From SLQH01 sp964612995 (GTDB lineage: Bacteria; Planctomycetota; UBA11346): 35,155 nucleotides of DNA. The position numbers were made by a program, and so were the translations under genes. The stretch spans positions 1 to 35,155 of the forward strand of contig CAZTGE010000031.1 in NCBI GenBank assembly GCA_964612995.1, given 5' to 3'. Of this stretch, positions 1 through 8,622 are shown in pieces (position 1 is the stretch's first letter; each line of letters begins with the position of its first letter). The notes under the pieces are model-generated. The model made no database searches and was not told the DNA's origin. It saw only the letters and a program-made list of their open reading frames with translations.

Positions 1-49
1 TCTCTGTGTTCTCTGTGGTTTATGAGAGCACAGGAATAGGCCTGAGTAG
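1..49. other. Window start, downstream of pseF
   Basis: Low-complexity TCTCTGTGTTCTCTGTGG, then the 13-mer CCTGAGTAGTTAC (41-53) shared with repeat A, which covers the pseF stop codon. No terminator is clear. Confidence 0.4.
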
Positions 50-736
50 TTACTTCCGAACAGAAAACAACCACTCGGCGATCTGCCAGTCCTCTTCGGT
101 ATCGATATCGACCACCCTGCCGCGAGGCAGAAGGAGCATGCGGGTGCGATCGGTGTACATCGGCCCGCTCCCCAGCCACAGGTCCGAGCGGCACAGATTG
201 AACTGGCCGGCATCGTGGTAGAAGACCTCGAAATCCTGCGACATGGTCAAGGCGTGTTCCGGGTGGAGCATGGCGATCCCGCCGGTGGCGGTGCGCCGCA
301 AGGCGCGTTGGATCGGCGCGGGGTACTCGGTCGCGGTGAGCACGTAATCGCAGTCGGGCTCGGCGATCATGTCGAAGGCGCGATGGTAGTCCTCCGGGCC
401 GACCAGCACCGCGGCCGGATTGGTGCAGCAGGTCAGATCGTAACGCTGCCCCTGCTCTGCCAGGGCCTCGATCGCGTGCGCCATCACCGCGCGCGTGCCG
501 GTGGTGTCGTCGGCCAGCGCCGCCGGTCGCATGAAGGGGATGTCGGCCCCCGCGCGTCCGGCGATCCCGGCGATCTCCTCGTCGTCGGTCGAGACCACGA
601 TGCGATCGAAGCGCCCGGCGCGCTGGAGGATGGTGATCGCTCGCACGATCAGCGGCACGCCGTGCAGGGGTCTGATGTTCTTGCGCGGGATGCGCTTGCT
701 GCCACCACGGGCAGGCAGGATGGCCACGGCGGACAT
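50..736 (-). CDS. pseF: Pseudaminic acid cytidylyltransferase (PseF-like)
   Basis: The 228-residue product matches CMP-nonulosonate synthetases, which couple CTP to the finished sugar before transfer to flagellin or a surface glycan. Seen: the N-terminal nucleotide-binding motif PARGGSKRIPRKN just after the start, a following KxxxxxxGxPL-type segment (NIRPLHGVPLIVRAI), VVSTDDEEIA, and a C-terminal VDIDTEEDW, where the aspartates normally bind metal. The ATG at 736 is chosen because the homology begins there and AAGGAG lies a few bases upstream. The open frame continues to 838, but that part overlaps the preceding oxidoreductase gene and looks non-coding. It is the last gene of the operon, 11 bp after the oxidoreductase. 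PseF rather than the sialic-acid enzyme NeuA is inferred from pseB/C/G/I in the same operon. A legionaminic-type substrate cannot be fully excluded. Confidence 0.9.
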   Translation of the reverse strand: MSAVAILPARGGSKRIPRKNIRPLHGVPLIVRAITILQRAGRFDRIVVSTDDEEIAGIAGRAGADIPFMRPAALADDTTGTRAVMAHAIEALAEQGQRYDLTCCTNPAAVLVGPEDYHRAFDMIAEPDCDYVLTATEYPAPIQRALRRTATGGIAMLHPEHALTMSQDFEVFYHDAGQFNLCRSDLWLGSGPMYTDRTRMLLLPRGRVVDIDTEEDWQIAEWLFSVRK

Positions 737-747
737 GAACGGCTCCT

Positions 748-1857
748 TCAGCGTTCCAGCCACAGGCCGGTATCGGCCGCCCGACGCGCATCGGCGAAGA
801 ACGACAGCGATTCGCGCGCCTGACTGACGCCGTAACAATAGTCTGTGATGTAGGGCTCACCACGATGGAAGCGGTCGAGGCTGTCGGCGATATCCGCGTA
901 GAGGTTGGCGAAGGCCTCGATGAAGCCCGACGGGTGACCCGGGGTCATGCGATTGTAATGACGGGGTTGCTGCAGGTGCATCTCGCCGCCGCGGTCCAGC
1001 GTGCGCCGGGTGCCATCGGGATAGGCGATCCGCAGCAGCTCCGGCTCCGCCTGGATCCAGGTCGCGGCGGCCCGATCGCCGTGGACCGATACGGCGAGGC
1101 CGTTGCGATGACCGAGCGCCACCTTGCTCAACCAGATGTCCCCGCTGGCCCCGGAGGGATAGCGACACCGGATGCGCACATCGTCGATCACCCCGTAGCG
1201 ACTGATGCGGCTCTGATCGCTCCACACGCGGTCCGGGCGCTGATCCAGCAGGAAATCGGCGAGGTGATAGCAATGCGTGCCCAGGTCGAGACTGATCATC
1301 GGCACCGTTCCGTCGTGCAGGCGCCACGGCTGAGGGTATTTGACGCTCTTGGGCGGACGCAGGAAGCTCTCCTGGGGCATCGCGACCTGCACCCCGTGAA
1401 TCGCGCCCAATTCCCCGTCGCGGATGCGTTGCCGCAGTTCGCGCACCATCTGATAGCCACTGTAGTTGTTGGTCACGACGACGAACTCGCGCGCGGGGTC
1501 GAAGTCGGCGCAGAACCGCTCCATCTCCTCCGGCGTGGCCACGAGTGGCTTTTCGCACACCACCGGCACGCCGAGCCCACGCGCCGCGGCCAGGGCCTCG
1601 GCGTGCATCGGTGTCGGCAGCAGGATCACCACCGCGTCGATGCGACCGTGTTCCTCGTGCAGCATCGCCCGCCAGTCATCGTACAGGCGCTCCACCCCCC
1701 ACGCCGCAGCCGTGGCCCGGTTGACCGCGCCCTGGGTGCTGAAGGCGCCCGCGTCGATGGTGAAACGGTGGTCCATCCGTGCCGCGACGGCGTGCGGGTA
1801 GCCGGCGATCGATTCGATACTGCCGCCGATGAAGGCCAATCGATAGGGTCTGCTCAT
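748..1857 (-). CDS. Gfo/Idh/MocA-family oxidoreductase in the nonulosonate operon
   Basis: A 369-residue NAD(P)-dependent sugar oxidoreductase. Seen: an N-terminal Rossmann start LAFIGGSIESIAGYPH (a variant of GxGxxG), the family EKP motif at 102-104 whose lysine is usually catalytic, and a second-domain DxGTHxxH motif (D191, H195, H198) at the usual active-site position. Family knowledge: these enzymes oxidise or reduce a sugar hydroxyl or act on a sugar acid. The ATG overlaps the ligase stop by 4 bp (ATGA), so the two are probably translationally coupled. This enzyme is not part of the canonical six-step pseudaminic acid pathway. Its place between the ligase and pseF suggests it tailors the sugar or makes the acyl precursor, which is inference. 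The exact substrate cannot be read from sequence. Confidence 0.85.
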   Translation of the reverse strand: MSRPYRLAFIGGSIESIAGYPHAVAARMDHRFTIDAGAFSTQGAVNRATAAAWGVERLYDDWRAMLHEEHGRIDAVVILLPTPMHAEALAAARGLGVPVVCEKPLVATPEEMERFCADFDPAREFVVVTNNYSGYQMVRELRQRIRDGELGAIHGVQVAMPQESFLRPPKSVKYPQPWRLHDGTVPMISLDLGTHCYHLADFLLDQRPDRVWSDQSRISRYGVIDDVRIRCRYPSGASGDIWLSKVALGHRNGLAVSVHGDRAAATWIQAEPELLRIAYPDGTRRTLDRGGEMHLQQPRHYNRMTPGHPSGFIEAFANLYADIADSLDRFHRGEPYITDYCYGVSQARESLSFFADARRAADTGLWLER

Positions 1858-3431
1858 GACGCTCGCTCCTTCCCGGAACCACCCGGAACCTCACGCAGCA
1901 GCAGGGCACGCAGGCGGCTGGTCGCGTCGTAGCCGCGGAACCGCTCCCGCAGCGTCGGCTTGTGCACCTTGCCCATTTCGTTGCGAGGCAGTGCGGCGAT
2001 CTCCTCGATCGCCATCGGGCGCTGATAGACCGCCAATTCTTCGGCGCAACGACGCCGCACCGCAGCTGGCGTGTAGCCCCGCTGTCGGTCGCCCACCACC
2101 ACCGCGAGTATCGCTTCGCCGAAATAGGCGTCATCCACCCCGATGACCGCACACTCGCTCACGCCAGGGCAGGACGCGATGACGGCCTCCACGTCGGCCG
2201 GATGGACATTGATCCCCCCGGTGATGACGACCTCTTTGCTGCGTCCGCGGAAATAGAGCCAACCGTCCGCGTCCAGCCGACCGAGATCGCCGGTGTAGAA
2301 ATAGCCGTCCGCGTCATGCGCCGCCGCCGTCGCCGCCGGATCGTCGAGATACCCGGCGAAGGCGGTACGGGTACGCACCGCGATCTCGCCGGTCTCGCCG
2401 GGCGGCAGCGCACGATGTCGCTGATCGCAGATCTTCAACGTGACGTGGGGCAAGGCCCGGCCGACGCTGCTGCGCTTGTCCGGCGCATCGTTGAGCGAGA
2501 AATCCGTCGCACAGCCGATCTCGGAGGTGCCGTAGCACTCGTGCAGGTCGCAACCCAGGATCGCGACCAGCTCCTCCTTGGTCGCATCGTCGAGTCGGGC
2601 CGAGGACGAGACGATCGTGCGCAAAGACGGGAACCCCCCTGTCGTCGCCCGCAGGTCCGGCAGCAACACGCGTAGCTGGCTGGAGACGGCGAACAGGAAG
2701 CTCACCCGGTGTGTGCGCACAGCATCGAGCCACGCTGCCGGGCTGAACCGCGGGAGGATCACCGCCGTGCCACCCAGCAACAACGGCAACAGGGCTGAAC
2801 GCTGGGCGAGGGAATGATGCATGGGGGTCGAGACCAGCACGACGGCATCGTCGCCGAGGCCGTAGACGTCGCGCGTGGCCAGGAAGGCCCGGCGCAGCTT
2901 GGTCGCCTGGGTGAACACGATCGGCTTGGGCGCCCCGGTCGAGCCCGAGGTCATGGTCAGGATGTAGGGTGCTGCGCAGTCGACCGTTTCCGGCAGGACC
3001 GCGCTCGCGCCTGCCGTGCCGGCGAACACGGCCCCATCCAGCGCGAAATGCATGTCCTCGGCGATGGTCGCGTCCTCGCCCACCGCCCGCAGGATCGCGG
3101 CATCACCGATCGCGGCGCTGCAGCCGGCCACTCTCATCGCGCGGCGCCGGGCCGCGGCCCCGAGCCCCACAGGGAGCGGGGCCACCGCCGCGCCCAGCCG
3201 GGCGACGGCGAGCAGGGCCACCGCGTAGTCGATCGAGTTCTCGCCGAACAGCGCGACGCGGCTGCGACGGCCCACCCCGCCCGCGTGCAACCCCCGCGCG
3301 ACCGCCTGGACGCGATCCCACAGCGCCACCCAACTCAGGTGCTCATCGCCACAGACCAGAGCGGGCTGCTCGCCGCGCGCAGCGGCGTGCTGTTCGAGCC
3401 AGTCGTGGATCGGACGCTCGCACTCCGCCAC
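1854..3431 (-). CDS. AMP-binding acyl/aryl-activating ligase paired with an ACP
   Basis: A member of the ANL adenylate-forming superfamily, about 525 residues. Seen: the P-loop motif TSGSTGAPKP near residue 160, the YGTSEIG motif near 300, YTGDLG near 378 followed by the GRSKEVVITGGINVHPADVE hinge, and the C-terminal PRNEMGKVHK holding the catalytic lysine near 487. Function from family: it adenylates a carboxylic acid and transfers it to CoA or a phosphopantetheine carrier. The carrier protein is encoded immediately upstream, so loading of that ACP is the natural inference. The preferred start is the GTG at 3431, directly behind the ACP stop (TGATGTG) with AAAGGA upstream. An in-frame ATG at 3476 would overlap the ACP by 44 bp and adds unconserved residues. 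The acid activated is unknown. Confidence 0.85.
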   Translation of the reverse strand: MAECERPIHDWLEQHAAARGEQPALVCGDEHLSWVALWDRVQAVARGLHAGGVGRRSRVALFGENSIDYAVALLAVARLGAAVAPLPVGLGAAARRRAMRVAGCSAAIGDAAILRAVGEDATIAEDMHFALDGAVFAGTAGASAVLPETVDCAAPYILTMTSGSTGAPKPIVFTQATKLRRAFLATRDVYGLGDDAVVLVSTPMHHSLAQRSALLPLLLGGTAVILPRFSPAAWLDAVRTHRVSFLFAVSSQLRVLLPDLRATTGGFPSLRTIVSSSARLDDATKEELVAILGCDLHECYGTSEIGCATDFSLNDAPDKRSSVGRALPHVTLKICDQRHRALPPGETGEIAVRTRTAFAGYLDDPAATAAAHDADGYFYTGDLGRLDADGWLYFRGRSKEVVITGGINVHPADVEAVIASCPGVSECAVIGVDDAYFGEAILAVVVGDRQRGYTPAAVRRRCAEELAVYQRPMAIEEIAALPRNEMGKVHKPTLRERFRGYDATSRLRALLLREVPGGSGKERAS

Positions 3432-3432
3432 A

Positions 3433-3690
3433 TCAGTCCTTTCCGCGATGCACGGCGGCCAGCCGGGCCAGGCCACCGACAGTGCGGGCCGCGTCGGTGG
3501 TCAGCTCCACGGGATCGAAACGGATACCGCAGGTCGTCTCGATATGCATGATCAGATCGAGGATGCCGAAACTATCGAGCAAGCCCGAGGCGACCAGATC
3601 GGTTCGCTCGGTGATCGATTCGCGCTGCACCCCGGCTTCACGGGCGAGATGCGCGGCGATCTCATCGACAATGGCGGCGTGCGTGTCCAT
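3433..3690 (-). CDS. Acyl carrier protein
   Basis: An 85-residue acidic helical protein of ordinary ACP size. The phosphopantetheine attachment motif is visible as GLLDSFGILDL with Ser40, equivalent to the DSL motif but with Phe after the serine, as is common in specialised discrete ACPs. A good ribosome site (GAAGGAG) precedes the ATG. It begins 9 bp after pseI and is followed at once by the activating ligase, an ACP-ligase cassette. A specialised ACP inside a nonulosonate operon suggests it carries an acyl group destined for the sugar rather than serving fatty acid synthesis (inference). Its divergence from housekeeping AcpP supports this. Confidence 0.9.
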   Translation of the reverse strand: MDTHAAIVDEIAAHLAREAGVQRESITERTDLVASGLLDSFGILDLIMHIETTCGIRFDPVELTTDAARTVGGLARLAAVHRGKD

Positions 3691-3699
3691 GATTCTCCT

Positions 3700-4770
3700 T
3701 CAACCCACCACGTCCCAACTCAGCCGATCCCCCTCCTCGAGGTCGCAGGCGGCGGTCCGGCCGAGGACGATGTCGTAATAGCGGGTGTCCAGGCCATGGC
3801 CCGGTCGTACCGATCTGATGTTCTCCGGCGTGAGGGTCTCTCCGGCCGCGATCGGTGCTGAGACATAGAGCGACCGACGCCCCTGTGCGTTGGCGCGCGC
3901 GCCCGGCGTGAGCGAATGGTCCACCCGCCCCAGAGCGCGTTCGGCGCGGTGGATCTCTGTGATCATGGCCGCGAGGGCATCGACCTGCAGCGAGAAGAAG
4001 CCGTCGACCGTATCCTCATCATCGAGGGTGAAGTGTTTCTCGATCACCCGTGCGCCGAGCCCGATCGCGGCGAGCGCGACCCCGATGCCCAGGGTGTGAT
4101 CCGAGAAGCCTGCGGGACAGGCGAATGTCTCGGCCAGATTGGGAATGGTCCGGAGATTGATCTCGTCTTCGGGCGCGGGATAGGCGGTGGAGCACTTGAG
4201 CAGAACGATGCCGCCGGCGCCATGCCGTTCGAGCAGGGCGACTGCCGTGGCCAGGTCGGTGAGCGAAGCCAGGCCGGTCGAGAGCAGCACCGGTTTGCCG
4301 GTGGCGGCCACCGTCCGCAACAGCGGCAGGTCGCAGATCTCGGGCGCGGCGATCTTGTAGGCCGGGGGATCGAAGCGCTCGAGCGCAGCGACCGAGCTGT
4401 GATCGAACACCGAGCCGAACAGGGCGATGCCGACCCGCTCGGCACGTCCGAACAGGTCGGGCAGCCATTCCCATGGCGTGTGTGCCTTCTGATAGAGCTG
4501 GTACAGGGTCTGGTGCTCGGCCCAGGCGTTGTCGGTCGCGATACGGAAGTCGGGTTTGGCGCTGTCGAGTGTGATGGTGTCTGGGCGATAGACCTGGATC
4601 TTGACCGCATCCGCTCCGGCCTCGGCCGCGGCGTCGATCATCGCGAGCGCGCGGTCGAGCCGCCCACCGTGGTTGCCCGACATCTCGGCGACGACGTAGG
4701 TCGGCTCGCCCGGGCCGATGGTCCGCGACCCGATGCGCACGCTGCCGGACTCAGTGTCTGGTGCAGACAT
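3700..4770 (-). CDS. pseI: Pseudaminic acid synthase (PseI)
   Basis: A 356-residue NeuB/PseI-family synthase that condenses phosphoenolpyruvate with the 6-deoxy di-N-acyl hexose released by PseG. Seen: the N-terminal barrel with VVAEMSGNHGG, AVKIQVYRPDTITLD, YKIAAPEICDLPLL, LLKCSTAYPAPEDEINL, GFSDHTLG and VIEKHFTLD, then a C-terminal antifreeze-like SAF domain (SLYVSAPIAAGETLTPENI and onward) ending in the substrate lid. The KIQVY.PDTITLD and EMSGNHGG forms resemble PseI more than NeuB. The ATG at 4770 is chosen for its CAGGAG site. It overlaps the end of the pseG fusion by 20 bp, implying coupling. An upstream in-frame start near 4809 lacks homology. Confidence 0.93.
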   Translation of the reverse strand: MSAPDTESGSVRIGSRTIGPGEPTYVVAEMSGNHGGRLDRALAMIDAAAEAGADAVKIQVYRPDTITLDSAKPDFRIATDNAWAEHQTLYQLYQKAHTPWEWLPDLFGRAERVGIALFGSVFDHSSVAALERFDPPAYKIAAPEICDLPLLRTVAATGKPVLLSTGLASLTDLATAVALLERHGAGGIVLLKCSTAYPAPEDEINLRTIPNLAETFACPAGFSDHTLGIGVALAAIGLGARVIEKHFTLDDEDTVDGFFSLQVDALAAMITEIHRAERALGRVDHSLTPGARANAQGRRSLYVSAPIAAGETLTPENIRSVRPGHGLDTRYYDIVLGRTAACDLEEGDRLSWDVVG

Positions 4771-6358
4771 ACACGTACTCCTGTGGGTCGGGGTCTGCGA
4801 AAAAACCACGGATGGCCCGATGGGCCGGATCGGCCGGATCGTCGAGCGTGTCGAAGCCGAGGTAGGTGTTGAGCTTCTGCACGTAGCGGTTGTCGCGGTG
4901 GATGACCGCGATCCAGCGGAGTCCCGGATGTTCGGCCCGACAGGTCGCCAGCTGCCACTGCAGGGCCAGCAGCGCCTCCTGGTAGCCGGTACGCTCCGAG
5001 CAGACGAACCATCCGCCGACCAGCCATTGCCCGCCGTCCACTCTCACCACCCGGTGCCAGATATAGAGCGATGGGCCCCCCCCCTGACTGAGCAGCCAAG
5101 AGCGCCGGTCGGTGGTGCACCACCAGCGGTAGTGATCGATGGTCCGGATGGGCTCCCGATGCAGCATGCGACGGCGGTTGACCGGCAGATTGCGGCAGGA
5201 CAGGTAATGGTTGCAGTCACCATCATCGACCGCACGGATGCGATAGCCGTTGCCGAGATCGCGTCCACGCGTGTCCGGCGGCAGCACCGGCGCGACCGGC
5301 GCCGGCACCTTACCGGCGAGCAGGGTCTCCACGGCCGCGGCGACCCGCTCGCCACCCCGTCCGTCCGGTGCCATCGGCGCCCGGCGCATCGCCTCGACCA
5401 GGGCGGGCCTGCGCGCGCGCAGCAGATGCAGCAGGCTGGCGACCTGCGGCAGGTCATCGATGGAGAAATCCGGCACGTGGAACAAGTGCCCCAGCTGCGA
5501 AAGATGCACCGGATCGTTGGCCTGATTGGCCGCCAGCGGGAAGCTGATCGCGGGAATTCCCGCCATGGTCAGTTCGTTGATCGTGCCGCCGGCGGCACAG
5601 ATGGCCAGATGGCAGCGTCGGTAGAGTGGGCCGAGCCCGGCGGGGGCTTCGACCACGCTCACGCGCGGCTCGGCTGCGGCGAGGTCCATGATCCGCTGCC
5701 GCCCCGTGGCCACCGGGCCGACCACCGCCAGAATCTCCAACCCATCCTGGCCCCCGGCCGATCGTAACAGCGCTTCAGACAGATCTGCCAACAGGCGGGC
5801 GTCGCCCCCGCCACCGAGGGTGAGCAAGACCCTGCAGCCAGCGCCCGCCTGATCGGCGGAGCCGCGCAGGCGGGGATCCACGAGGCTGTACGCCGGTCCG
5901 GCGAGCACCACCGCCCCGGCAGCGACACGCCGGTCATAGGCCGTTGCGGTCTGCGGGCCTTGCCACCGCGGATCGACGACCAGCGCCGCGGCGTGTTTCC
6001 GACAGAGGTCGTCGATCGCAACCACCAGCCGATCCTCACGGCTCAGCGCCGCCTCCCAGGCGGCGCCGAGCCGGTAATCATCCACCACCAGCACGCCGAC
6101 CCGGGTGTCTGCCAACAGCGACGCTACCCGTGCCTGATCCGCCTCCGGGTCGCCGTGCTCCACTTCGACGCATGCGAAGGGCCGGGGCAGGCGCTCGACC
6201 GCCTGGAGATCGTCGATGAGGAAGACCGGCGCATGACCGCGATCCTGCAGGGCCCGCGCCAGAACCAGACACCGCATGTAATGCCCGACGCCGATCCCCG
6301 GCCCGATCGCGGCGCGGATGGCGACGGTGGCCTGTGCCAGCGGTTCTGTCACCGACAT
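4751..6358 (-). CDS. pseG: PseG UDP-sugar hydrolase fused to a GNAT-like acyltransferase domain
   Basis: A 535-residue two-domain protein. Residues 10-350 are PseG: the GIGVGHYMRC motif at 21-30 includes H26, equivalent to the catalytic histidine of characterised PseG, and the GT-B-like UDP-binding segment CAAGGTINELTMAGIP lies at 254-269. PseG removes UDP from the 2,4-diamido-trideoxy-altropyranose. Residues 370-535 form a second domain with acetyltransferase-like features: LRWIAVIHRDNRYVQKLNTY at 480-499, followed by LGF, matches the acyl-CoA acceptor end of GNAT folds. It probably supplies the missing PseH N4-acyltransferase step. The canonical GNAT pyrophosphate loop (Q/RxxGxG/A) is not obvious, so the acyl donor may not be acetyl-CoA. 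The ATG at 6358 lies 10 bp after pseB. No strong Shine-Dalgarno is seen, so coupling is likely. Confidence 0.85.
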   Translation of the reverse strand: MSVTEPLAQATVAIRAAIGPGIGVGHYMRCLVLARALQDRGHAPVFLIDDLQAVERLPRPFACVEVEHGDPEADQARVASLLADTRVGVLVVDDYRLGAAWEAALSREDRLVVAIDDLCRKHAAALVVDPRWQGPQTATAYDRRVAAGAVVLAGPAYSLVDPRLRGSADQAGAGCRVLLTLGGGGDARLLADLSEALLRSAGGQDGLEILAVVGPVATGRQRIMDLAAAEPRVSVVEAPAGLGPLYRRCHLAICAAGGTINELTMAGIPAISFPLAANQANDPVHLSQLGHLFHVPDFSIDDLPQVASLLHLLRARRPALVEAMRRAPMAPDGRGGERVAAAVETLLAGKVPAPVAPVLPPDTRGRDLGNGYRIRAVDDGDCNHYLSCRNLPVNRRRMLHREPIRTIDHYRWWCTTDRRSWLLSQGGGPSLYIWHRVVRVDGGQWLVGGWFVCSERTGYQEALLALQWQLATCRAEHPGLRWIAVIHRDNRYVQKLNTYLGFDTLDDPADPAHRAIRGFFADPDPQEYVYVCTRH

Positions 6359-6368
6359 CGGCTGCACG

Positions 6369-7397
6369 CTAGGCCACGTCCAGCGTTGCCACCAGCCGCT
6401 GGAGGTCGGGCACGCTGAGCCAGTGTCGATTGGTGTCGGAACGGAATTCGAAGCCATCGGGAACCCGACGCCCGCCCGTCTCCTGCATCCGTGCAGACGA
6501 GACCATCGACACGTTGGACCTCGCCTGCGGGGTGATGGTGTAATGCCCCTCGTGCTCGAAGGCGAAGCGCGCATCGTCGATGCCGATCATCAACTCGTGC
6601 AGCTTCTCGCCAGGACGGATGCCGATGAACTGCGGGGTGGCCTGCGGTGCGATGGCGGCGACCAGGTCGACGACCTTCATGCTCGGAATCTTGGGCACGA
6701 AGATCTCGCCGCCGAACATGCGCGCGAAATTGTCGATCACGAACTGCGCCGCCTGCTCGATGGTGATCCAGAACCGGGTCATACGCGCATCGGTCACGGG
6801 CAGTTCGGTGCAGCCTTCGGCCACCATCCGCTGCCATTTGGGTACGATCGAGCCGCGGCTACCGAGGACGTTGCCATAGCGGACCACGCTGAATCGGGGG
6901 ATGCCCCGGCTGCCGACGTAGGCGTTCCCCGCGACGAACAGCTTGTCCGAACAGAGCTTGGTCGCGCCGTAGAGGTTGATCGGGTTGGCCGCCTTGTCGG
7001 TCGATAGCGCGATCACCCGTTCGATATCACGATCCACCGCGGCATCGACCACGTTCATCGCGCCATGGATATTGGTCTTGATGAATTCGGTCGGGTTGTA
7101 TTCGGCCGCGGGCACCTGCTTCAGCGCCGCGGCATGGACCACGTACTGCACATCACGAAACGCCCGCAGGAGCCGGTCGCGATCGCGCACGTCGCCCAGG
7201 AAGTAGCGGATGCGGTCGTGATCGAAGATCGGGTCCGAGGCCCGCATCTCCCACTGCTTGAGCTCATCGCGGCTGAAGACGATGACCTTCGCGGGGCTGT
7301 GCTCGGTGAGCGCCTTGCGGATGAAGGTCTTGCCGAAGCTGCCCGTGCCGCCGGTGACCAGGATTGTCTTGCCTTGCAACGGATCCGTCGCGTTCAT
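6369..7397 (-). CDS. pseB: UDP-N-acetylglucosamine 4,6-dehydratase (5-inverting), PseB
   Basis: A 342-residue extended short-chain dehydrogenase, first enzyme of the pathway, converting UDP-GlcNAc to the 4-keto-6-deoxy-L-arabino sugar. Seen: the cofactor motif TGGTGSFG at 15-22, VHAAALKQVPAAEYNP at 87-102, the catalytic STDKAANPINLYGATK at 132-147 (D134 and K135 replace the usual dehydratase pair, Y143/K147 are the SDR dyad), and RYGNVLGSRGS. These are signatures of PseB/FlaA1 rather than RmlB. The start at 7397 is preferred over an in-frame GTG at 7403: AAGGAG sits 8 bp before the ATG but only 2 bp before the GTG. Second gene of the operon, 47 bp after pseC. Confidence 0.95.
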   Translation of the reverse strand: MNATDPLQGKTILVTGGTGSFGKTFIRKALTEHSPAKVIVFSRDELKQWEMRASDPIFDHDRIRYFLGDVRDRDRLLRAFRDVQYVVHAAALKQVPAAEYNPTEFIKTNIHGAMNVVDAAVDRDIERVIALSTDKAANPINLYGATKLCSDKLFVAGNAYVGSRGIPRFSVVRYGNVLGSRGSIVPKWQRMVAEGCTELPVTDARMTRFWITIEQAAQFVIDNFARMFGGEIFVPKIPSMKVVDLVAAIAPQATPQFIGIRPGEKLHELMIGIDDARFAFEHEGHYTITPQARSNVSMVSSARMQETGGRRVPDGFEFRSDTNRHWLSVPDLQRLVATLDVA

Positions 7398-7444
7398 CGA
7401 CACGGCTCCTTCCCGGGCTCACATGCCCACGCCAGAGATGCGCA

Positions 7445-8593
7445 CTATGTGCCAAAGCAGCGCAGACAGCGGATCACGCGGTCCTGGTCGGCATCGCAGA
7501 GCCCGGGGTGGCAGGGCAGGGATACCGCTGCGGCATATGCCGCGTCCGCGCCGCAGAGCGGGCCCGCTCGCGGCGCGTCGGCCAACACCGGCTGATGGTG
7601 GAGCGGGATGTAGTGCACCTGGAAGGCGATCCCCTGCTCGCGCCCGGCGGCGAACAGCGCCTGTCGATCGGCTCCGGCGCCTTTCCAATCGCAGTGGGCG
7701 ATGCACAGGTGCCAGAAGGGGTCGTGATCTGTGGGCTGGCGCGGCATCCGGATCCACGGCAGATCCGCACAGGCCGCGCGATAGCGGTCGACGATCCCCT
7801 GCCGTGCGGCCTTGAAGGATTGCAGCCGCCGACACTGGCTGCTTCCCAGGGCCGCGGCGATGTCGCCCAGACGCTCGTTGGTCGCCGGCTCGTGGAATTC
7901 GTGATACCAGGTGGCCTCGCCCGCGCCGCTGGCCTGCCGACCCAGGCGGCCAGCGCGCACGATGCCGTGGTGACGCAGGCTGCGCAGCCGGCGATCCCAG
8001 TCCGGGTCGGCGACGGTGATCGCCCCCCCTTCGCCGGTGGTGATGTTCTTCACCGGATGGAAGCTGAAGGCCGCACCCGCGCTCCAGGCACAATCCCCGC
8101 AGGGATGACCGTCGTGGCGTACCGACCCGAAAGCGTGAGCCGCGTCCTCCAGCACCGTCATCCCCCGCTCGGCCGCCACAGCGGCGATGCCGGGCATGTC
8201 GCACAGCCGCCCGGCCAGATGCACCGGCACCACATGATCGAGCCGCTGGGGGCACGCAGCGAGGATCTCCGGCGTCAACAGCATGGTCTCGGGGTCGACA
8301 TCCAGCAGCACGACCTCTGCCCCGAGCAGCAGCGCCTGCGAGGCGGTGGCGACGAAGGTGATGGCCGGCACGCCGATACGGGTGCCGGGACCGACACCCG
8401 CCACCCGGTAGAGCAGACGCAGCGCGGCGGTGCCGTTGCTCACCGCCACCGCATGGCTCTCTCCGGTGACCGCCGCCACCGCGGCCTCGAACTCCGCCAC
8501 CGCCGGTCCACAGGTCAGATGGTCCGACTGCAGGACCTGCAGCACCGCCGCGATGTCGCTCGCATCGATGCTCTGACGCCCATATCCGATCAT
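7445..8593 (-). CDS. pseC: UDP-4-amino-4,6-dideoxy-N-acetyl-altrosamine transaminase (PseC)
   Basis: A 382-residue PLP-dependent aminotransferase of the DegT/DnrJ/EryC1 class that aminates C4 of the PseB product. Seen: VSNGTAALRLLY at 51-62, LEDAAHAFGS at 148-157 (Asp contacts the PLP ring nitrogen), the Schiff-base lysine K182 in SFHPVKNITTGEGG, and the C-terminal YIPLHHQPVL typical of PseC. Length is normal. A GGGGGA sequence lies 8 bp ahead of the ATG. It is the first gene of the minus-strand operon, and a sigma-54-like promoter lies about 50 bp upstream. PseC specificity is inferred mainly from adjacency to pseB and from the HYIPLHHQP motif. Confidence 0.93.
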   Translation of the reverse strand: MIGYGRQSIDASDIAAVLQVLQSDHLTCGPAVAEFEAAVAAVTGESHAVAVSNGTAALRLLYRVAGVGPGTRIGVPAITFVATASQALLLGAEVVLLDVDPETMLLTPEILAACPQRLDHVVPVHLAGRLCDMPGIAAVAAERGMTVLEDAAHAFGSVRHDGHPCGDCAWSAGAAFSFHPVKNITTGEGGAITVADPDWDRRLRSLRHHGIVRAGRLGRQASGAGEATWYHEFHEPATNERLGDIAAALGSSQCRRLQSFKAARQGIVDRYRAACADLPWIRMPRQPTDHDPFWHLCIAHCDWKGAGADRQALFAAGREQGIAFQVHYIPLHHQPVLADAPRAGPLCGADAAYAAAVSLPCHPGLCDADQDRVIRCLRCFGT

Positions 8594-8622
8594 CTGCGCC
8601 GTCCCCCCGGAGCCGAAGCAAA

